From positions 1 to 64,000 of the forward strand of contig CAJXPX010000015.1 of NCBI GenBank assembly GCA_913058335.1: a stretch of DNA of 64,000 nt, written 5' to 3'. This document shows positions 43,542 to 52,514 of the stretch, piece by piece. The notes under the pieces were generated by a model, which had not been told where the DNA came from, searched no databases, and worked only from the letters and a program-made list of their open reading frames with translations. Made by a program: the position numbers and the translations under genes. Every line of letters begins with the position of its first letter. Positions within the stretch are counted from its first letter, which is position 1. The stretch is from an uncultured Hyphomonadaceae bacterium. GTDB taxonomy: Bacteria; Pseudomonadota; Alphaproteobacteria; Caulobacterales; Maricaulaceae.

Positions 43542-44620
43542 TGGCTACGTGTGGAGATCAGACCGTTCCAAACGATCCGTTGTTCGGCGCGAACCATCTG
43601 ACAGCGGTCAGGTGGGGGCTCGCCGGGCTTGTTGCGTTGGGCCACATTTTTTTGCTGACGGATGGATATGAGCCAATTCGGCTACATCAATGGACAGGCG
43701 GTTATATGGCCGTGAATGGCTTCTTTATTCTGTCTGGCTTGCTCATCGCCAAGAGCCTCAGCACACGGCGCAATCTTGGAACATATCTGCGCTCGCGTCT
43801 TTTACGCATCTACCCCGCTTTAATCGCAATGGCGCTCGCATTCATTCTGGTTTTTGCGCCCTTCTTTTCCGAACCGGGTGGCATAGAACGCATATGGAGC
43901 GCGGAAACCTGGCGCTACGCGTCGAGGGTCCTTGCTATGGGCGATCCCGAACACGCCCCGGGCGGCATATTTGCGGGAAATCTTGAAGCTGATTTTAATG
44001 GTCCGCTCTGGACGATCCGATTTGAAATGCTGGCCTACCTTGCCGCAGCATTCGGATTTTTCACAGGATTGCTGGGCGGTTTTAAGCGCGTCATCGCCGC
44101 CTATCTGATTGTGCAATTAAGTTATCTCGTACTGCCCAATGTCGTGGACTTTGCGACCTTGTCCGCAGGCGCACTGTCACTATTGCGCCTCTCGTCTGCT
44201 TTCCTGATGGGCATGGTACTTTGGCACTGGCCTGCTGCCCGGCGCCCACATTCGCTGATCGTGGCCAGTCTTGCAGCGCTGTTTGTCTTGTTTGGCGCTG
44301 GCCCGGTCGGAGAGTTGCTCGCAAATCTTGCGCTCATAGCTTTGCTACTAAGACTTGGCCTGCCAAATCGCCAAAACGCAACGGTCTCGGCGATACCAGA
44401 CTATTCCTATGGCATCTACATTTGGCACTATCCTGTAATGCAAGGCGTGCTCTTTCTTCAGCCAAGCATCAGCCCTGTCATGCTCGCCATCATCTCAATT
44501 CCCGGCTTTATCCTGTTATCGGCGCTATCATGGCACCTGATCGAAAAGCCAGCCTTGCGCCTCAAAAAACGCCGTCGCCCTAAAGCGGTACTGGTATTTG
44601 ACCGTGAGGGCGCACAATGA
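43541..44620 (+). CDS. Acyltransferase family 3 (OafA/YrhL-like) membrane protein
   Basis: 359 residues from the ATG at 43541 (TAATG overlap with the previous stop); an earlier in-frame ATG would overlap that gene by 60 bp. About ten helices. The family is shown by LTAVRWGLAGLVALGHIF with the catalytic-type His, GGYMAVNGFFILSGLLIAKSL and LRSRLLRIYPALIAMALAF. Such enzymes O-acylate surface sugars or lipids in the envelope. Its place inside a copper operon is unexpected; surface modification against metal uptake is speculation. Confidence 0.85.
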   Translation: MATCGDQTVPNDPLFGANHLTAVRWGLAGLVALGHIFLLTDGYEPIRLHQWTGGYMAVNGFFILSGLLIAKSLSTRRNLGTYLRSRLLRIYPALIAMALAFILVFAPFFSEPGGIERIWSAETWRYASRVLAMGDPEHAPGGIFAGNLEADFNGPLWTIRFEMLAYLAAAFGFFTGLLGGFKRVIAAYLIVQLSYLVLPNVVDFATLSAGALSLLRLSSAFLMGMVLWHWPAARRPHSLIVASLAALFVLFGAGPVGELLANLALIALLLRLGLPNRQNATVSAIPDYSYGIYIWHYPVMQGVLFLQPSISPVMLAIISIPGFILLSALSWHLIEKPALRLKKRRRPKAVLVFDREGAQ

Positions 44621-44949
44621 GTTCCACCGCGAAAATTGCTCAAATCTATCTCGGCGCACAGGCTGAATTCGATATAATTATTCGCAAGGGTGGCAAAAGT
44701 CGGGGCCTGGCGACAATCAGTTTTCTAGCATGCGATATTTGCCTGGCCTTCTGTGAAGAGGTGACGCCTCACGCATGCGAAGCTGTCGAGGCAATCGCCC
44801 AAGTTTTCTACGCTTTGGCCAAAGAAGCTGAAAACATGAATGGCGACGAAGCCATCATGCTGCGACGCGCGCATCTAACATGCGAAACCGCAACCCATGA
44901 TCTGGCTCATCTTTTCCAAAATAAAACCACACGAAGGAGCCAAGGATAA
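44617..44949 (+). CDS. Small Cys-containing hypothetical protein
   Basis: 110 residues, ATGA overlap with the previous gene. No signal peptide. Helical, with a Cys cluster CDICLAFCEEVTPHAC (about 39-54) and another Cys in HLTCETATH. The pattern of Cys along amphipathic helices recalls four-helix copper storage proteins, but it has far fewer Cys and I do not claim homology. It ends the copA operon, just before CsoR-type operator 2. Confidence 0.6.
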   Translation: MSSTAKIAQIYLGAQAEFDIIIRKGGKSRGLATISFLACDICLAFCEEVTPHACEAVEAIAQVFYALAKEAENMNGDEAIMLRRAHLTCETATHDLAHLFQNKTTRRSQG

Positions 44950-44961
44950 TGCTCCCTTGTA

Positions 44962-44978
44962 ATACCCCTTGGGGGTAT
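44962..44978. promoter_or_regulatory. CsoR-type operator 2
   Basis: ATACCCCTTGGGGGTAT, a nearly perfect 17-bp dyad 44 bp before the small Cys-rich gene that precedes the copper ATPase. Same length and arms as the sites at 37399 and 50438. Confidence 0.8.
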
Positions 44979-45021
44979 CCATCTGATGAGTCATACTCAC
45001 TCATATTTCTTGGAGAAAATT

Positions 45022-45162
45022 ATGACACATGAACAGTCAGGAGACCGGAAGAGCCAGCGACCATGTTGCTGCGCGCCCAAGCAAAAACCGTCACGCTCGC
45101 GCCCGGTTGTAGCCGCGCCTTGCTGTAAGAAAACAAGCAAAAGCGAACGGCGTGCCTCATGA
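45022..45162 (+). CDS. 46-residue Cys-rich peptide, possible metal chaperone
   Basis: ATG with GGAGAAAA upstream; the stop overlaps the start of the ATPase gene in ATGA. The peptide is highly basic with a CCC triplet at 15-17 and a CC pair at 34-35, linked by Lys/Arg/Pro-rich sequence. No signal peptide, so cytoplasmic. Its place between a CsoR-type operator and the ATPase gene, and its translational coupling, suggest that it binds Cu(I) and delivers or buffers it for export, as metallothionein-like or chaperone peptides do. No known family recognised. Confidence 0.65.
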   Translation: MTHEQSGDRKSQRPCCCAPKQKPSRSRPVVAAPCCKKTSKSERRAS

Positions 45163-47393
45163 CACACACATCCGCGCCCGATGAGGCTCCAGACAAACAC
45201 GCCCTTTGCCACCATCATGACGCTGTACCTGATGTGGACCGAACATATGATCTCGTTCCGGCCGATTATGACGGTATTGTCTACACGTGCCCCATGCACC
45301 CACAGGTACGTGATACGCGTAACTCAGGCTGCCCAATCTGCGGTATGGCACTTGAAGCTGAGAGCTTTCAGGCGGGCGTTGCAGAGGACACCTCAGAACT
45401 AAATGACATGAATCGCCGGTTCTGGGTGTCTGCACTGCTCAGTTTGCCGCTGTTTATTTATGCAATGGGAGACCTCATTCCAGGGCGCCCGTTTGAACAC
45501 ATTGTGACAGGCGGCTGGGCGCAAGGTCTTCAATTACTATTGGCAACACCCGTTGTTCTATGGGGCGGCTGGCCATTCTTTGTGCGCGGGTATCAATCTT
45601 TAAAGACACGCCACCTCAACATGTTCACGTTAATCGCGCTGGGTGTTGGCGTCGCTTATATATATTCTCTCGTCGCCACTTTCGTCCCGAGCATCTTCCC
45701 CGATGCATTCCGAAATGCCAGCGGTCACGTCGCACTCTATTTTGAAGCCGCCGCTGTTATCGTCACCCTTGTCCTCCTCGGCCAAGTCCTCGAACTGCGG
45801 GCCCGAAGCGCAACCTCTGGTGCAATTCGGGCCTTGCTGGAACTCACGCCGCCAACAGCGCGCCTTATTCACGCGGATGGTCGCGAAGAAGAAGTTTATC
45901 TGGAAACGGTTAAAACGGGTGACCGGATACGGGTTCGGCCCGGTGAAAAAATCCCCGTGGACGGCAAGGTTCTGGATGGTCACAGCAGTGTGGATGAATC
46001 GATGGTGTCCGGTGAACCCGTCCCTGTAGAGAAACAGGACGGCGATGCTGTGACAGGCGGCACTGTGAACGGCACGGGCACCTTGGTTGTGACCGCCACA
46101 CGGGTAGGCGATGATACAATGCTCTCGCAAATTGTCCGCATGGTCGCCGACGCGCAGCGCTCACGCGCTCCGATCCAAAAGCTTGTCGATACTGTGTCCG
46201 GTTATTTTGTGCCTGCAGTTGTCGTTATCGCAATTGCTACATTTATCATCTGGGCGATATTTGGTCCTGATCCGGCTATGGCTTTTGCCATTGTCAACTC
46301 GGTTGCTGTACTGATTATTGCTTGTCCTTGCGCGCTCGGTCTCGCCACGCCCATGTCGATTATGGTAGGAACAGGCAAAGGTGCACAGAACGGCATACTG
46401 ATTAAAAACGCAGAAGCCTTGGAGACCTTCGAGAAGGTTACGACCATAGTTGTCGATAAGACCGGCACCCTGACCGAAGGCAAACCGAAACTTGTCACGC
46501 TAAAAGCGGACGGTGAGCGCGATAAAGACGATCTGCTTGCCAAAGTTGCAGCTGTTGAGACAGCCTCAGAGCACCCATTAGCGCAAGCCATTGTGAAGGG
46601 TGCACAAGCACGCGGCCTCGATGTCTTGCCTGCAGACACTTTCGAGTCGATCACGGGTGAAGGCGCGCAAGGCCGCGTCGCTGAATCAACAGTTGCCATC
46701 GGCAATTCTAAAATGATGCGACGTGTTGGCGCCTTTAATCCTGAATTGGAAGCTCTGGCAGAAGACCTGCGCCGCGAGGGGCAAACCATCATGTTCGTCG
46801 CCATAGACGGCCAGTCTGCGGGACTTGTCGGCGTTGCTGACCCCATTAAGGCCACGTCAAAAGCTGCAGTCGAACAGCTTCACGCGGAGGGATTGAAAGT
46901 TGTCATGCTGACCGGTGATAGCCGCAGCACCGCAGAAGCAGTCGCACGGCAAATTGGAATTGATAAAGTCCACGCCGATGTTTCACCTGAAGACAAAAAC
47001 AGAATTGTGCGGGAGTTGCAGGCATCGGGCGCAATCGTTGCTATGGCGGGCGACGGCATAAATGACGCGCCCGCTTTGGCACAAGCTGATGTTGGTCTCG
47101 CCATGGGAACAGGAACCGATGTCGCGATGGAAAGCGCGGGTGTGACCCTCGTGAAGGGTGATATCATGGGCATCGCGAAAGCCCGACATTTAAGCCATGC
47201 AACCATGGGCAATATTCGCCAGAATTTGTTCTTTGCATTTATCTACAACGCGCTGGGCGTCCCGGTTGCTGCAGGCATTCTTTATCCAGTCTTTGGCCTA
47301 CTGCTCAGCCCTATGATCGCGGCTGCCGCGATGAGCCTGTCATCTGTTTCAGTCATCACCAATGCCCTGCGCCTGCGCAGCCTGAAACTGTAG
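45159..47393 (+). CDS. Copper-exporting P1B-type ATPase
   Basis: 744 residues. In place of an HMA domain the N-terminus has a His-rich stretch (CHHHD) and a heavy-metal-binding domain [16 protein letters not shown] (42-63). Eight membrane helices; the metal-transport motif CPC at 389-391 in [11 protein letters not shown], phosphorylated Asp433 in [13 protein letters not shown]-like [10 protein letters not shown] and [10 protein letters not shown]. This set defines Cu(I)/Ag(I) pumps of the CopA/SilP group. It pumps copper from cytoplasm to periplasm, where the oxidase and CusF proteins act. Confidence 0.95.
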   Translation: MTHTSAPDEAPDKHALCHHHDAVPDVDRTYDLVPADYDGIVYTCPMHPQVRDTRNSGCPICGMALEAESFQAGVAEDTSELNDMNRRFWVSALLSLPLFIYAMGDLIPGRPFEHIVTGGWAQGLQLLLATPVVLWGGWPFFVRGYQSLKTRHLNMFTLIALGVGVAYIYSLVATFVPSIFPDAFRNASGHVALYFEAAAVIVTLVLLGQVLELRARSATSGAIRALLELTPPTARLIHADGREEEVYLETVKTGDRIRVRPGEKIPVDGKVLDGHSSVDESMVSGEPVPVEKQDGDAVTGGTVNGTGTLVVTATRVGDDTMLSQIVRMVADAQRSRAPIQKLVDTVSGYFVPAVVVIAIATFIIWAIFGPDPAMAFAIVNSVAVLIIACPCALGLATPMSIMVGTGKGAQNGILIKNAEALETFEKVTTIVVDKTGTLTEGKPKLVTLKADGERDKDDLLAKVAAVETASEHPLAQAIVKGAQARGLDVLPADTFESITGEGAQGRVAESTVAIGNSKMMRRVGAFNPELEALAEDLRREGQTIMFVAIDGQSAGLVGVADPIKATSKAAVEQLHAEGLKVVMLTGDSRSTAEAVARQIGIDKVHADVSPEDKNRIVRELQASGAIVAMAGDGINDAPALAQADVGLAMGTGTDVAMESAGVTLVKGDIMGIAKARHLSHATMGNIRQNLFFAFIYNALGVPVAAGILYPVFGLLLSPMIAAAAMSLSSVSVITNALRLRSLKL

Positions 47394-47410
47394 CTTTTTG
47401 AGGAGCTGAT

Positions 47411-47914
47411 ATGTCTCGTTTCCGTTTTCCCATTTTGGCAATTTTAGGGTTCGTTGCGGTGCTCGGGTTGGGGATTTCCCTGTTACCCGGCGACGGAACG
47501 CGCGTCAGCGCCCAAACCATCACCGTCTATAAAACGCCTTGGTGCGGATGCTGCGGAGACTGGATCAAGCATTTGCAGCGCGATGGGTTCGATGTCGTCG
47601 CTATCGAGCACGAGGATCTAGCCCCAGTGCGCCAGCGTTATGATGTTCCGGATCGTCTGGCCAGTTGCCATACGGCGGAAATTGACGGCTATGCGATCGA
47701 GGGACATGTTCCCGCTGCTGAAATCAGACGGCTGCTCAAAGAGCGGCCAGCTGCAAAGGGTCTATCGGTACCGGGTATGCCTATGGGATCGCCCGGAATG
47801 GAACAAAGCGGGCAATCACATCCTTATGACGTGGTGCTTTTTGGGCCGAGTGGTGACGCAGTATTTGCGTCCTATGTCGGGCGGTTTCCTCAACGCGATG
47901 ATGAGGCCAAGTAA
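47411..47914 (+). CDS. DUF411 protein (CopG-like copper protein)
   Basis: 167 residues. N-terminal membrane anchor or signal (about 6-30), then ITVYKTPWCGCCGDWIKHLQRDGFDV, the Cys-Gly-Cys-Cys motif of DUF411 proteins. SCHTAEIDGYAIEGHVPA and GLSVPGMPMGSPGME with a Met cluster follow. Family members are periplasmic copper-binding proteins common in copper islands. It overlaps the next gene by one base. Confidence 0.9.
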   Translation: MSRFRFPILAILGFVAVLGLGISLLPGDGTRVSAQTITVYKTPWCGCCGDWIKHLQRDGFDVVAIEHEDLAPVRQRYDVPDRLASCHTAEIDGYAIEGHVPAAEIRRLLKERPAAKGLSVPGMPMGSPGMEQSGQSHPYDVVLFGPSGDAVFASYVGRFPQRDDEAK

Positions 47915-49260
47915 TGGCACAAGCGTATCAAAAAGGCAGCCTCAGTCTTCTCGGCACCGTGGCAATGGGCACGGGCGTCATGATTGGCGCTGGAATCTTT
48001 GCTCTGACAGGGCAAGTCGCAGAATATGCGGGCGCCCTGTTTCCGCTGGCTTTTATTGTCGCCGCAATCATCAGCGGTTTTAGCGCTTATACTTACATCA
48101 AAGTATCCAACAAATACCCCTCCGCCGGGGGGATCGCGATGATCTTGAAGAAGGCTTATGGCCCCGCCACCATCACAGGCGCAGCGGCCTTAATGATGGC
48201 CTTCTCCATGATTATCAATGAGAGCCTCGTCGCGCGGACATTCGGTACCTACACATTGCAGCTGTTTGATGTGGGTGAGAATAGCTTGCTTGTTCCAATC
48301 TTAGCCATCGGCCTGATCTTCTCTGCATTTCTGGTGAACCTCGCAGGCAATTCCGTTATTGGCAGCGTCTCGAAAGTAACCGCCGTGCTCAAAGTCGGCG
48401 GTATACTGCTTTTTGCGCTTGTCGCGCTTTGGGCGGCAGACTTTGCGTTTCAACCTGCGAGCGGCGGCCTCACAGAGCAAGCCTCTCCCGGCGGGTTTCT
48501 CGCCGCCGTCGCGCTCGCTATTCTTGCCTATAAGGGCTTCACCACGATCACGAATAGCGGCGATGAAGTCGAAAACCCCCAACGCAATGTTGGCCGTGCC
48601 ATCATGCTATCGCTCGCAATCTGCGTGGTTGTTTATCTTCTAGTTTCTTATGCCGTCGGCTCATCACTGAGCGTTGACCAGATTGTTGAAGCCAAAGACT
48701 ACGCACTTGCTGAAGCGGCGCGGCCTGCTCTGGGCCAGGCAGGCGTCTGGTTCACTGTCGCCATTGCCATCATCGCCACAGCGTCAGGGCTTCTGGCCAG
48801 CATCTTCGCCGTATCGCGCATGCTCGCCATGCTGACAGATATGCAGCTCATTCCGCATCGTCATTTTGGTATGCCCGGCAGCATACAGAAGCATACGCTC
48901 GTATACACGGTTATCGCCGCCGCCTTGCTCGCCGCATTCTTCGATCTATCGCGTATCGCTTCACTCGGCGCCATCTTCTACCTCGTCATGGATATTCTCA
49001 TCCACTGGGGCGTGTTGCGCCACTTGCGAGAAGATGTTGACGCCAATCCGATCATCTTGAGCCTTGCTATCTTTTTCGACGCCGTTGTTCTGATCGCGTT
49101 TCTTGTCATCAAAGGGGGATCGGACCCCATGATTATCGCGATCTCTCTCGGCGGCATCGCGCTGATATTCGGTTTTGAAAAATTATTTCTCAGTCGGTTT
49201 CGTCAAGACGGCGAGCCAACACACTCAGCCCATAATACACAAAAGGAAACTTCATCATGA
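47914..49260 (+). CDS. APC-superfamily amino acid/polyamine permease
   Basis: 448 residues, twelve helices. The N-terminal substrate motif GTGVMIGAGIFALTGQVAEYAG and the SAGGIAMILKKAYGP region are of the amino acid-polyamine-organocation family. Substrate unknown. It is embedded between DUF411 and DUF5676-like genes with one- and four-base overlaps. Similar permeases are seen in other metal islands, though their purpose there is not clear; uptake of a thiol or metal-binding amino acid is speculative. Confidence 0.88.
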   Translation: MAQAYQKGSLSLLGTVAMGTGVMIGAGIFALTGQVAEYAGALFPLAFIVAAIISGFSAYTYIKVSNKYPSAGGIAMILKKAYGPATITGAAALMMAFSMIINESLVARTFGTYTLQLFDVGENSLLVPILAIGLIFSAFLVNLAGNSVIGSVSKVTAVLKVGGILLFALVALWAADFAFQPASGGLTEQASPGGFLAAVALAILAYKGFTTITNSGDEVENPQRNVGRAIMLSLAICVVVYLLVSYAVGSSLSVDQIVEAKDYALAEAARPALGQAGVWFTVAIAIIATASGLLASIFAVSRMLAMLTDMQLIPHRHFGMPGSIQKHTLVYTVIAAALLAAFFDLSRIASLGAIFYLVMDILIHWGVLRHLREDVDANPIILSLAIFFDAVVLIAFLVIKGGSDPMIIAISLGGIALIFGFEKLFLSRFRQDGEPTHSAHNTQKETSS

Positions 49261-49520
49261 CCTCATCTAACGGACCCCGGCTCGTTCCCACGGGACATGC
49301 GCTATCGCTATTTTTGCTTGTCAGCTTTCTTGTCTGTATTGGTTTCGGGCTGATTGCCCCTGACCGTCTTCATATGCATGAAGCCTGGGCACCATGGTTA
49401 CCCGGCTTTGAATGGTTGACCTTACCCGGCTTCCTCATCGGAGCGCTTGGAGCCTATCTCTATGGTTGGTATATCGCCGCTGTCTTCGTGCCGCTCTACC
49501 GCTTTTTTCACCGCAATTAG
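49257..49520 (+). CDS. DUF5676-like small membrane protein
   Basis: 87 residues, two helices: SLFLLVSFLVCIGFGLIAP and LPGFLIGALGAYLYGWYIAAVFVPLYRFF. The motif LPGFEWL..GAYLYGWYIA..VPLYRFF matches the DUF5676 family, which often accompanies copper ATPases. ATGA overlap with the permease gene. Function unknown. Confidence 0.75.
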   Translation: MTSSNGPRLVPTGHALSLFLLVSFLVCIGFGLIAPDRLHMHEAWAPWLPGFEWLTLPGFLIGALGAYLYGWYIAAVFVPLYRFFHRN

Positions 49521-49553
49521 GTCCAGTAGGACGTTCTTACGACTGGAATTGCT

Positions 49554-49961
49554 ATGACAGACAAAACACCGAAAAATTATCTCTCCATAGGCGACCTTGA
49601 TTTGCTTCTATTGCCCGATACTCCACGTGATTACGCCGACTGCAGGGCTATCCTCGACTTCAGTTTGCCGCATTATAACGTCGTATCCACTGATGCCGCG
49701 CCGTGGCAGGATGATGCGCTATGGACGATGATGGAAGCTCCGGCATGGCGACAATTGCTCATTCTCTCACAAAATGTCGGACCCTTTGAAACGGGACTGA
49801 CGCTTATGGCCCTTCAAAAAGGCTTTGACGTTTTTCTGGCATGCCCGGAGCCCGAAGCAGCGTCGCAGAATCGGATTGCGCGCTTGCGGCAATCCAGTGC
49901 GATTGTTCTAAGTCTGGATGATGCGTTGGAAGAGTTAAATTTGCAGCGCGGTGAGACGTAA
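49554..49961 (+). CDS. Hypothetical cytoplasmic protein
   Basis: 135 residues, no signal peptide or helix. The alternation LLLLPDTPRDYADC.. LLILSQNVGPFETGLTLMALQKGFDVFLACPEP suggests an alpha/beta fold with a faint look of the C-terminal half of isochorismatase-like proteins, but no catalytic triad can be shown. It ends next to the start of the channel gene (one base apart). Confidence 0.55.
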   Translation: MTDKTPKNYLSIGDLDLLLLPDTPRDYADCRAILDFSLPHYNVVSTDAAPWQDDALWTMMEAPAWRQLLILSQNVGPFETGLTLMALQKGFDVFLACPEPEAASQNRIARLRQSSAIVLSLDDALEELNLQRGET

Positions 49962-50393
49962 ATGGCGCTTGCGATACTCATAGCGATAATCACTTTTGGG
50001 CTGTCGGTAACTCTGCACTACCTTGTCATGTCTCGTCTTCTCTCTGGCTTGCCGCGTCGCCAATGGCCGCGAGGACTGCAACTCCTGACAGGGTTATACG
50101 CGGTCGGCGCGGCGCATTTGGCAGAAGCCGGAATCTATGCCGCAGGCTTTTTAGCTGGGCGCGCTCTGGGGATTGGCGGGTTCAAAAGTGCTGACGGACC
50201 CATGGGCGGTATGGATGTCTTTTACTTCTCTCTGGTCAATTACACCTCTCTCGGTCTTGGGGACATATACCCTTCGGGGCATTTGAGATTTCTCGCAGGT
50301 GTGGAGTCTCTCAACGGCTTTCTCCTGATCTCATGTTCAGCGGCCTTCATCTATCTTCTGATGTCAGGTCATCAAAAAAATCAAAACACCTAA
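49962..50393 (+). CDS. Two-helix ion channel-like protein
   Basis: 143 residues. Helices at about 5-28, 36-60 and 112-137, with a pore loop FYFSLVNYTSLGLGDIYPSG (about 87-106) that resembles the potassium-channel filter (TxGxGD), here SLGLGD. It fits the Ion_trans_2 type of small bacterial channel. Changes in the filter make its selectivity uncertain. Last gene of the ATPase transcript, before CsoR-type operator 3. Confidence 0.75.
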   Translation: MALAILIAIITFGLSVTLHYLVMSRLLSGLPRRQWPRGLQLLTGLYAVGAAHLAEAGIYAAGFLAGRALGIGGFKSADGPMGGMDVFYFSLVNYTSLGLGDIYPSGHLRFLAGVESLNGFLLISCSAAFIYLLMSGHQKNQNT

Positions 50394-50437
50394 TCTGAAT
50401 TATTGGAACGCTTTGTCCGGCACTGCGTTCCCTTTAA

Positions 50438-50454
50438 ATACCCCCTATGAGTAT
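50438..50454. promoter_or_regulatory. CsoR-type operator 3
   Basis: ATACCCCCTATGAGTAT, 17 bp, less symmetric on the right arm (GAGTAT). It lies 18 bp before the DUF305 gene start, where it would overlap the promoter. Confidence 0.6.
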
Positions 50455-50471
50455 GTGAAAAGGAAAAGACA

Positions 50472-51011
50472 ATGAAAGAAGGACACGGAAATTACTGGCG
50501 CTTCGGCGCAATGATCGCAACATCAATGCTAGTTATGTTCGGGCTTATGTATCTCAACACCTATGAGTGGAGCCATGCGCGGTGGAGCGAAACCCGGTTT
50601 TATATGACCTTCATCATGGGCGCGGCCATGGCTATAATCATGCTGGGCTTCATGCTTGGCATGTATAAAAACGCCAAGACCAATATCGCTATCTTCGCCG
50701 GAAGTGCGCTTGTCTTTGCGTTCGCACTTTTTCTCGTGCGCAGTCAAACAACCGTTCAGGATAAAGCATGGATGAGCGCCATGATCCCGCATCACTCCAT
50801 CGCCATTCTCACAAGTGAGCGCGCTGAGATTGAAGATGTTCGCGTGCGGAAACTCGCCGACGAAATTATTAAAGCGCAGCGCCGCGAAATCAAAGAAATG
50901 GACTGGCTCATTAACGACATCAAAGAAAATGGTGCCGCGATAACCGAGGCGGATGCAGAAGCGCGCGCCGTGCCAGATTTTGAAGGTCGCCTGTCTGGAG
51001 ATCCGAAATGA
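50472..51011 (+). CDS. Membrane-anchored DUF305 protein
   Basis: 179 residues. Three N-terminal helices (about 11-28, 44-64, 72-90) and a C-terminal DUF305 domain with the motif MSAMIPHHSIAI (101-112; His107, His108) and RREIKEMDWLI. DUF305 proteins are ferritin-like, Met/His-rich and common near copper genes. The C-terminal domain probably faces the periplasm. ATGA overlap with the next gene. Confidence 0.85.
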   Translation: MKEGHGNYWRFGAMIATSMLVMFGLMYLNTYEWSHARWSETRFYMTFIMGAAMAIIMLGFMLGMYKNAKTNIAIFAGSALVFAFALFLVRSQTTVQDKAWMSAMIPHHSIAILTSERAEIEDVRVRKLADEIIKAQRREIKEMDWLINDIKENGAAITEADAEARAVPDFEGRLSGDPK

Positions 51012-51796
51012 CCGCAGCTGTAGATATGGTTATCTCTGAAGCAGACGATGCTGGAACCGCCCGTCTTTACCGTATGGTGACAGACGAACATATTTGTCCG
51101 TTCGGTTTAAAGGCCAAAGACCTGCTGGAGCGCAAAGGGTTTAAGGTGGACGATAACTTACTCGAAAACCGGGAGCAGCAAGATGCGTTCAAGGAAGAGC
51201 ATGATGTCAAAACTACTCCCCAAACTTTTATCGGCGGAACGCGTATTGGCGGTTATGACGATTTGAGGCGCCACTTTGATTTAGACGTCAAAGACCCCGA
51301 CGCCGAAACTTACACACCTATTATCGCTATTTTTGCAATGGCGGCGCTTATGGCTCTGGCTGTCAGTTGGATCAGCGTTCGTTCTGTATTGACCATCCGC
51401 GCCGCCGAACTTTTCGTTGCGATCTCTATGTGCATTCTCGCCATCCAGAAGCTGCGCGACCTCGATAGCTTTTCCAATGGCTTTTTGGGCTATGATCTGC
51501 TCGCGCAGCGCCATGTGAGATACGCCTATATCTATCCCTTGGTTGAAGGCGGCGCAGGTGTATTGATGATTGCTGGCGGACTTGCTGGCGTGATCGCTGC
51601 GCCATTTGCTTTGTTTGTAGGCACGATCGGAGCGTGGTCCGTTTACAAGGCAGTCTATATCGACAAGCGTGACATTAAATGCGCCTGCGTTGGCGGCGGC
51701 AGCAATGTGCCGCTGGGGTTTATTTCACTGTCGGAAAATCTTGGGATGATGGCCATGTCGATCTGGATGATAACCAAGTTCGTGCTGATCGCCTGA
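51008..51796 (+). CDS. Glutaredoxin fused to MauE-like membrane domain
   Basis: 262 residues. Residues about 15-90 form a glutaredoxin domain: HICPFGLKAKDLLERKGF has one active-site Cys (CPFG, monothiol-like), then TTPQTFIGGTRIGGYDDL. After a linker, four helices (about 100-262) resemble MauE/DoxX-type membrane proteins, and Cys pairs sit in IKCACVGGG. A thioredoxin-like electron relay across or at the membrane is likely, perhaps to keep copper-protein cysteines reduced. Cotranscribed with the DUF305 gene. Confidence 0.82.
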   Translation: MTAAVDMVISEADDAGTARLYRMVTDEHICPFGLKAKDLLERKGFKVDDNLLENREQQDAFKEEHDVKTTPQTFIGGTRIGGYDDLRRHFDLDVKDPDAETYTPIIAIFAMAALMALAVSWISVRSVLTIRAAELFVAISMCILAIQKLRDLDSFSNGFLGYDLLAQRHVRYAYIYPLVEGGAGVLMIAGGLAGVIAAPFALFVGTIGAWSVYKAVYIDKRDIKCACVGGGSNVPLGFISLSENLGMMAMSIWMITKFVLIA

Positions 51797-51835
51797 ATCA
51801 GTTTTCCCACGCCAAAATAAACGGGTTCGGTTCGG

Positions 51836-52453
51836 TCAAGTGCCGTGCTCGCTCCCGTCCTCCTCATGCTTGTCCATATGGGCATCGCGCAAAATCTCTA
51901 TGCCGCCATAAAGCGCAATGCAGGCCACAGCGATCCCAACCAGTAAGTCCGGCCAGTTTGAACCTGTCCAAAGAACAATCACACCAGCGATGAGGATGCC
52001 GCCATTGGAAATAAAGTCATTGAAGCTAAATGTCGTCGCTGCCCGAAGATTAACATCTTTGTTCTCCAGTCTCTGTAGAAGGCGCAGACATAACAAGTTT
52101 ATGCCCCCGGCGATGGCCGCCATGATCATCATGAGGACGCCAACGGGTTCGGAGCCTTCAAGAAACCGGCGTATGGCGTCGATAATGACCCCCGCTGAAA
52201 AAACCAGTAACATGATGCCTGATAAGCGCGCCGCGCCTCGCTTCCAGACACGCGAGCGTGTGAGCGCCAGCAGGCTGAGCAAATAAACCGCGGCGTCTGA
52301 TGTGTTGTCCAGTCCATTGGCCAATAGAGCGTTAGAGTCGCCAAACAGCCCCGTTGCGAAGAACCCGACGGCTATGGCGACATTCAGCCAAAGAACAATC
52401 CATAGAGTTTTGCGCTTTTCATCGGAACCCAAGTCAAGATTTTCGCCGCTCAT
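51836..52453 (-). CDS. CDF-type cation efflux protein
   Basis: 205 residues, six helices. Metal-site motifs: GLDNTSDAAVYLLSL in helix 2 and FSFNDFISNGG in helix 5 (Asp plus Asn). It lacks the long cytoplasmic domain of full-length CDF proteins, as do many in metal islands. It should exchange Zn/Co/Cd for protons, though the unusual DxxxD-like spacing makes the substrate uncertain. Confidence 0.8.
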   Translation of the reverse strand: MSGENLDLGSDEKRKTLWIVLWLNVAIAVGFFATGLFGDSNALLANGLDNTSDAAVYLLSLLALTRSRVWKRGAARLSGIMLLVFSAGVIIDAIRRFLEGSEPVGVLMMIMAAIAGGINLLCLRLLQRLENKDVNLRAATTFSFNDFISNGGILIAGVIVLWTGSNWPDLLVGIAVACIALYGGIEILRDAHMDKHEEDGSEHGT

Positions 52454-52514
52454 GGCTAACCCCCGGTTCCAAATGTTCGGGCTTGCACGGGAATAGTGTT
52501 AGCTCGAACACTCA

